From: Liolophura sinensis
Taxonomy: Eukaryota > Mollusca > Polyplacophora > Chitonida > Chitonidae
Reading direction: 5' to 3'
NCBI RefSeq assembly: GCF_032854445.1
Contig: NC_088295.1
Location: forward strand, 32,659,385 to 32,723,384
Length of the DNA: 64,000 bases
The position numbers and the translations under genes were made by a program. Positions 61,801 to 64,000 of the stretch are shown in pieces; positions within the stretch are counted from its first letter, which is position 1; each line of letters opens with the position of its first letter. The notes below the pieces were generated by a model. The model searched no databases. It worked only from the letters and a program-made list of their open reading frames with translations, and was not told where the DNA came from.

Positions 61801-64000
61801 CAACTTGATCACCTAAAGAGTTACCAATTAAATTCAGAATGCCAATATGAAGAAATGATCAAAAACAAAACTGTGGATTTTTATGCAGTCCATACCTACC
61901 TACTTCAACAGCGAGACAGGCATTTTCAAAATTATATATGATTTACTTCCCACTTCAATGATGCTTTACCTGCAATCCATGCCTGGAAGCAGGGGACCGT
62001 TACAGAAACTGTCCACACCTTTTGTACTACAGTTTGTGTCTTCTCCCACAGTTAATGTAATAGCTGCTTCCCTCTTAGATCGACTACCACCAACTTGAGG
62101 GGTGGAAACAGAAAGAATGAAATTAATTTAATGTCCAACTATATAGGATCAGTTCCTAGAATAAAGGCTTAACTAAACATAGTTTTAGCTACGGGTCGAA
62201 AACAGTTATACAACAGCAACACATCACATAAGAAAGTGGCGACAGCAGTTAAACTGATTTTGAACCTGTTTGATTAAAGTTGTTGAAACTTTTAATAGTT
62301 TTGTTTCTAGTGTCATAAAACCTCTGTAAAGTTTCTTTAGACTGGATGCTCTTTGTCTAAAAATCAGATACAATGTACTGGCTCATACTGGCAATTTCCT
62401 GACATGGAGTCAAAAATACTCACTTTATTTTCAAAGCATCTCATAAAGTAGAGCCTTTCTGGATCAGCCATATTCATATTGACACATATGAAACAATCTG
62501 AGGATTCTCCATAACCTGTGCTTTATGTATCACTGTCTTATTTTCATCATGAAAAGGTTTTTTATTCAGCTTTAAAGTAACATGTTGGAATATATATAGA
62601 GAAGCTTATACCTGTCTGAAAAGACCAGCCTAAAGGGGTAGCTCTGTAGGGAATTTGGAAATTATCTTCGTTGGCTTTGTACCAGTTGTTAAACTCTATA
62701 AAATGGTCAGCTTTCATATTAGCCACTGTGCTGGAGACTACAACAGAGAAAGGTAAAACAAAAAAAAACAAAAAAAAGCAAACTGAGTTCTGTGCAGGAT
62801 AACTTATCAGGCATTAATCAAAGCACTAAACAGAAGTTAATCTATCTATGACAACCGACAAACTGATCTATTGAATTTTCAGCATTGGAGAGAACATATT
62901 TTCTAGCATGTTGACCAAACAGGATTAAAGTTTCTGTAATGAAACAAATCTGACACCAACTAAATGTGTCTTCTGCTTCAAACAAAACATATATGTTAAT
63001 TGGATAATTAGCATAGTCCTACTTACTTCATTGAGGACACTTAAGCACTCAAAACTAAAACATAAAATTTCATGTTTAGTACCATAAATCTGAAATTATC
63101 ACCTAGTACACATCTTGGCAATAATTACCTGTAGATTCATTGCTTTGCACTGCATCAACCACAAGGCCATAGTCTGTGATTTTTCCATTGGTATCATTTG
63201 AGAAGAAATCTGTTGTGATTGTGAGAGAGAAGGACCTGGCACTCTCTGGTTCAGACAAGGAGGGTTTGGTGTCAGAGCAGCCTATCACACAGCCGGTCGG
63301 TTGTGGTGGATCTGAGCAGAGAAAACCAGCACCATGATAAAAACACAAACAGCTATTCAGTGTCGTGCTCAAGAACACTTGACTTGAATATACATACATG
63401 TATGACAGCAGTCAGTTCCATTAATGGAGGAAACAGCAGTTCACAGGATAAACCACTGACCTTTGGCAAGTAACAAATACACTTTCCCACATGCGATGTA
63501 TAAATTCTCACTTTATTGGTGAAGGGCAATTCCAAGTGCTGTACTTTCTTAGAATAAACGTTCACTGTGATTACCAAATCGGAAATGTCCGGTGTAACTT
63601 TACTGAGGTAAGCTCAGATAAACTCAAGGATTTCACCAAAGGAACAAATTCCAGGAACATTAATTACCTGTATCAACATTCATGCCATCACAAATTCAGG
63701 GAAATACAAGAAAACAGATGTATTGTACATACCAATGATGCTTTTACTAAATGACTGTCACTAAGCTATTACATGGGTACAACAAATGAAATGAAACATG
63801 AGAGGAAAATCATCACATGCTCTAAATGTTCGGGTTAAAATGCTGAACTTTCACTTTATGAAAACATAAGCTATCAGCCACAATGTTGCAGACCACAACT
63901 ACTGAATTACATGAATCCTCATTTAAATGTAGATGTTGGAGAATGTCCTCCATGTCTGCTTTTACACCAAATCTGCACTTACTTCCAGCAGGAGAGTAGT
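46792..64000 (-). CDS. Receptor tyrosine pseudokinase gene, 15 visible exons (5' part outside window)
   Basis: Exons run 63983-64000, 63129-63311, 62612-62737, 61970-62093, 61397-61467, 58877-59003, 57533-57596, 53502-53679, 52261-52362, 51565-51728, 51128-51244, 50836-50909, 48310-48447, 47744-47843 and 46792-46866. All use GT/AG borders and all phases match, giving one continuous frame to a TAA. The product is a type I membrane receptor: extracellular FN3-like and membrane-proximal modules, one transmembrane helix, short juxtamembrane segment, a full protein kinase fold and a 25-residue tail. ATP-site motifs are lost (no GxGxxG, VAIR, HGD, GFQ), while fold residues (aC Glu, HxDxxxxN Asp and Asn, WSFG) remain. 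I expect a scaffold or allosteric partner rather than an active kinase. Large introns host a LINE, a pogo element and a MITE. Confidence 0.85.
47139..47358. mobile_element. Foldback MITE of 220 bp in a receptor intron
   Basis: The two ends are inverted copies of about 60 bp: 'ctgttaactttaacagaaag' ... 'gatgctagaatgtattctgt' on the left and its near-exact reverse complement on the right, with about 100 bp between. The outermost 16 bases (CTGTTAACTTTAACAG) are themselves nearly palindromic. No coding capacity. The autonomous partner family is unknown. Confidence 0.75.
47744..47843 (-). CDS. Receptor exon: end of kinase domain
   Basis: 100 bp, phase 2 to 0. It reads YTVMLECWKDDPAERPTFQD, then LSCRLADMTTHVQ. 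'M..CW..DP..RPTF..L' closes the tyrosine-kinase domain. Confidence 0.9.
48310..48447 (-). CDS. Receptor exon: kinase helix F-G region
   Basis: 138 bp. It reads WSFGVLMWEIMTYGATPYGK, then MKSKEIRHLLIQNCRLACPK, then SCQIP. 'WSFG.L.WEI.T.G..PY' is fully conserved with active receptor tyrosine kinases. Confidence 0.9.
48552..48603. repeat. Perfect 17-bp inverted repeat with 18-nt loop
   Basis: GTACAAACTATATACAC at 48552-48568 and its exact reverse complement at 48587-48603. It ends exactly where the tail of the inverted LINE begins, inside a receptor intron. Confidence 0.8.
48606..49810 (-). mobile_element. I-group LINE 3' end in a receptor intron
   Basis: On the minus strand an RNase H domain begins FYHRIFTDGSKNDDGVASAA, continues FTAEAKAILCAL and LICSDSLSCLQAI, and after one frameshift (near 49265) reads LPGHMGIPGNTAADEAAKAA. 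A Cys/His segment (CFACDQRFTVKHILLDC) follows, ending at a stop near 48774. The 3' UTR ends with 'gcgacgttaaaactttcact' and (CACT)n. The reverse transcriptase is missing by 5' truncation. It sits between the receptor exons 50836-50909 and 48310-48447, in the same orientation as the gene. Confidence 0.8.
50560..50692 (+). mobile_element. SINE family 1, truncated copy
   Basis: Forward 3' half: 'ctgcagatggtcgtgggttt', 'ccataatgctgtccgccgtc', tail 'aaaaataaataaatt'. Lies in a receptor intron. Confidence 0.78.
50836..50909 (-). CDS. Receptor exon: P+1 loop to SEV
   Basis: 74 bp, phase 0 to 2. I chose the acceptor 'tttcattctag' because it gives phase 0; a nearer 'ctgcag' would break the frame. It reads FTFPHCRWASVETLEGKVYS, then QQSEV. 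This corresponds to '..(K/R)WMAPE.L....Y...SDV' with APE changed to SVE; the Glu that bridges the lobe is kept. Confidence 0.8.
51128..51244 (-). CDS. Receptor exon: degenerate catalytic loop and DFG segment
   Basis: 117 bp, exactly 39 codons, phase 0-0. It reads ILHGDLRAVNVLVGGDLTAK, then ISGFQLARPVGFEPKDVAK. The HRDLAARN loop is HGDLRAVN (catalytic Asp and Asn kept, Arg lost), and DFG is GFQ, so the Mg-binding Asp is gone. No Tyr occurs in the activation segment. Confidence 0.87.
51565..51728 (-). CDS. Receptor exon: kinase hinge to helix E
   Basis: 164 bp, phase 1 to 0. It reads NTVFLINGFEERGDLQSFLR, then DKRRSGSNKELTEANLLLFA, then ENVAEGMAHLSQLE. 'ERGDLQSFLR' corresponds to the '..GDLxxFLR' helix D of receptor kinases, and 'AEGMAHL' to the helix E end that precedes the HRD loop. 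Confidence 0.86.
52261..52362 (-). CDS. Receptor exon: kinase helix C and strand b4
   Basis: 102 bp, phase 1-1. It reads ANPFERCKAEIDIMRNIGAH, then PHVVCFLGYSIQD. The Glu of helix C (KAEIDIM) and the 'GAHPHVV.FLG' block are conserved, which places the exon unambiguously in a tyrosine-kinase fold. Confidence 0.85.
53502..53679 (-). CDS. Receptor exon: kinase N-lobe, strands b1-b3
   Basis: 178 bp, phase 0 to 1. It reads NKSEGKYEGMRFNQLAISAF, then RLRVSNENLNKGKHKVLKGT, then LQEADGHQRSVAIRKITG. In an active receptor kinase the first part of this stretch holds GxGxFG; here there is NENLNKGK. The b3 VAIK/VAVK lysine is arginine (VAIR). Both are direct ATP contacts. Confidence 0.83.
54415..57089 (+). 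pseudogene. pogo-like DDE transposase with C-terminal PHD-like finger, inactivated
   Basis: A helix-turn-helix of psq type (IRKVSAQFGVQQSTLGRRVK, about 54436-54482) precedes a GTAAGT donor at 54535. The frame resumes after 'tatcttccag' at 55291: TVFSSPIEQDLVDYILNMET. Next come a shortened middle, ERGQLVTVEICISVTGTF, and, after a frameshift, LILYGHAAYT where DGHAAHT is expected. PLDVSFIKPLS follows. The first catalytic Asp falls in the deleted middle and the second is Tyr, so it is dead. Near the 3' end (56960-57089) a finger CLYC...CTIC...H...CELC resembles a PHD domain with one zinc ligand replaced by Ser (HQAS). Internal 89-bp repeats lie between. Confidence 0.7.
56144..56510 (+). repeat. 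89-bp tandem repeat inside the transposase gene, 4 copies
   Basis: The unit 'gatgagtccattcactcgtg' ... 'ccgtcaacatctggcagaca' repeats at 56144, 56234, 56323 and 56412 with a partial copy at 56501. The first unit is 90 bp; later ones lost a base and read into TGA, so each copy carries the same frameshift. The loss therefore predates the copying. Confidence 0.85.
57533..57596 (-). CDS. Receptor exon: juxtamembrane segment with YETM
   Basis: 64 bp, enters in phase 2 and leaves in phase 0. It reads RRHERPRAEDLNMDPYETMK-P. YETM fits the YxxM consensus for the SH2 domains of the PI3K p85 subunit if phosphorylated by a partner kinase. Confidence 0.78.
58370..58640. repeat. Cluster of short palindromes, GTGAAC...GTTCAC type
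   Basis: At least five imperfect copies of 'gtgaacgcgctgttcac' or 'gtgaaccgcttttcac' are separated by 'actaacat'-type spacers within 270 bp of the intron next to the transmembrane exon. The pattern suggests a decayed small satellite or a hairpin-type element. Confidence 0.55.
58877..59003 (-). CDS. Receptor exon: transmembrane helix and stop-transfer
   Basis: 127 bp, acceptor 'ctgatgttgcag', donor GTATGT. It reads EKDYKTITIAVSVSCGLA, then IIILLAVIVVITV, then RSKHQKKQKD. A hydrophobic segment of about 24 residues is followed by a basic stop-transfer cluster, so the N-terminal side is extracellular and the kinase side cytoplasmic. Confidence 0.88.
59010..60945. other. Receptor intron, no further feature recognised
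   Basis: AT-rich intron between the transmembrane exon and the last ectodomain exon. Short open frames (for example 60220-60495 plus) show no domain signatures. Confidence 0.5.
60951..61200 (-). mobile_element. SINE, third family, in a receptor intron
   Basis: (ATTT)n at the left, then 'gccactgtagcaaatttccc', 'aactgtcagggaaatggttg', 'gagcctgaggcaagccaaat', and a possible tRNA-like head at the right ('ccagcgcttctgaggaag'). Orientation is minus. The body differs from families 1 and 2. Confidence 0.55.
61397..61467 (-). CDS. Receptor exon: end of ectodomain
   Basis: 71 bp between a 'ttgtccttacag' acceptor and a GTATGT donor. It completes the Arg codon and reads VKAFSCTAGGCTETKYVGGY-RTK, the last strand of the membrane-proximal module. 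Two Cys could form a local disulfide. Confidence 0.75.
61970..62093 (-). CDS. Receptor exon: ectodomain with CNGPL motif and furin-like site
   Basis: 124 bp, enters in phase 1 and leaves in phase 2. It reads GGSRSKREAAITLTVGEDTN, then CSTKGVDSFCNGPLLPGMDC. The block 'C.....FCNGPL.PG..YR' is the conserved end of the R3-phosphatase-like module (the Tyr before Arg is Cys here). RSKR at the start is a consensus furin-type cleavage site. Confidence 0.8.
62612..62737 (-). CDS. Receptor exon: membrane-proximal ectodomain, part 2
   Basis: 126 bp, phase 1-1. It reads SSTVANMKADHFIEFNNWYK, then ANEDNFQIPYRATPLGWSFQ. The spaced aromatic residues (W, Y, W) match the middle of the same ectodomain module. 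Confidence 0.78.
63129..63311 (-). CDS. Receptor exon: membrane-proximal ectodomain, part 1
   Basis: 183 bp, phase 1-1, acceptor 'ttttctctgctcag'. It reads PPQPTGCVIGCSDTKPSLSE, then FSLTITTDFFSNDTNGKITD and YGLVVDAVQSNEST. The 'F...FS...G.I..YGLVV' pattern is that of the membrane-proximal module of R3-type receptor phosphatases. Two N-glycosylation sequons (NDT, NES) are present. Confidence 0.8.
63983..64000 (-). CDS. Receptor exon: end of an FN3-like domain (partial)
   Basis: Only the last 18 bases are inside the window, ending at a GTAAGT donor in phase 1. They read YSPAG, the usual end of an FN3 domain before a phase-1 intron. Confidence 0.55.

Overview
The window is eukaryotic, animal DNA: AT-rich, intron-rich, with canonical GT/AG splice sites and many degenerate retroelements and DNA transposons. 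The repeat repertoire points to a marine lophotrochozoan, most likely a mollusc (bivalve or gastropod) or possibly a brachiopod. The clues are tRNA-derived SINEs with the 'ggtgttttacgcc...tatacgacgg' body, LINE and SINE tails ending in (TCAC)n, and scattered ACATGTAC motifs. The species assignment is inference; no database search was possible.

Two protein-coding loci dominate, both on the minus strand. Right half (46792-64000, continuing off the right edge): the 3' part of a receptor tyrosine kinase gene, 15 exons visible, every junction in frame. From N to C the exons encode the end of an FN3-like domain, a membrane-proximal ectodomain resembling that of R3-type receptor tyrosine phosphatases (with a furin-like RSKR site), one transmembrane helix, a juxtamembrane YETM motif, a complete kinase fold, and a tail with YMNI and YESL. 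The kinase motifs are systematically lost although the frame is intact: no glycine loop, VAIK to VAIR, HRD to HGD, DFG to GFQ, and no tyrosine in the activation segment. This is a predicted receptor pseudokinase.

Left end (1 to about 13606, continuing off the left edge): a tandem array of 2.2-2.8 kb units, each carrying one 312-bp symmetrical phase 1-1 exon that encodes a complete FN3 domain on the minus strand. Six copies are visible, all open. Introns of the array hold GAGGTGTA-rich subrepeats around a perfect 16-bp palindrome. This is probably the ectodomain of a second receptor, perhaps a paralogue in tandem; its cytoplasmic part lies outside. Two candidate upstream exons (18646-18747, 22971-23056) may belong to it.

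The 33 kb between the loci and the receptor introns are a transposon graveyard: a hAT-like element with a BED-type finger, a 49-bp minisatellite of about 29 copies, a Crypton/KIAA1958-like relic, I-group LINE 3' ends with RNase H, a second LINE RT relic, a Penelope-like RT fragment with an open frame, an unclassified transposase-like relic, several SINE families, a foldback MITE, and a 3.36-kb pogo/Tigger-type element whose C-terminus carries a PHD-like finger. One isolated, CpG-richer first exon (34130-34299, minus) marks a possible third gene that I cannot identify.
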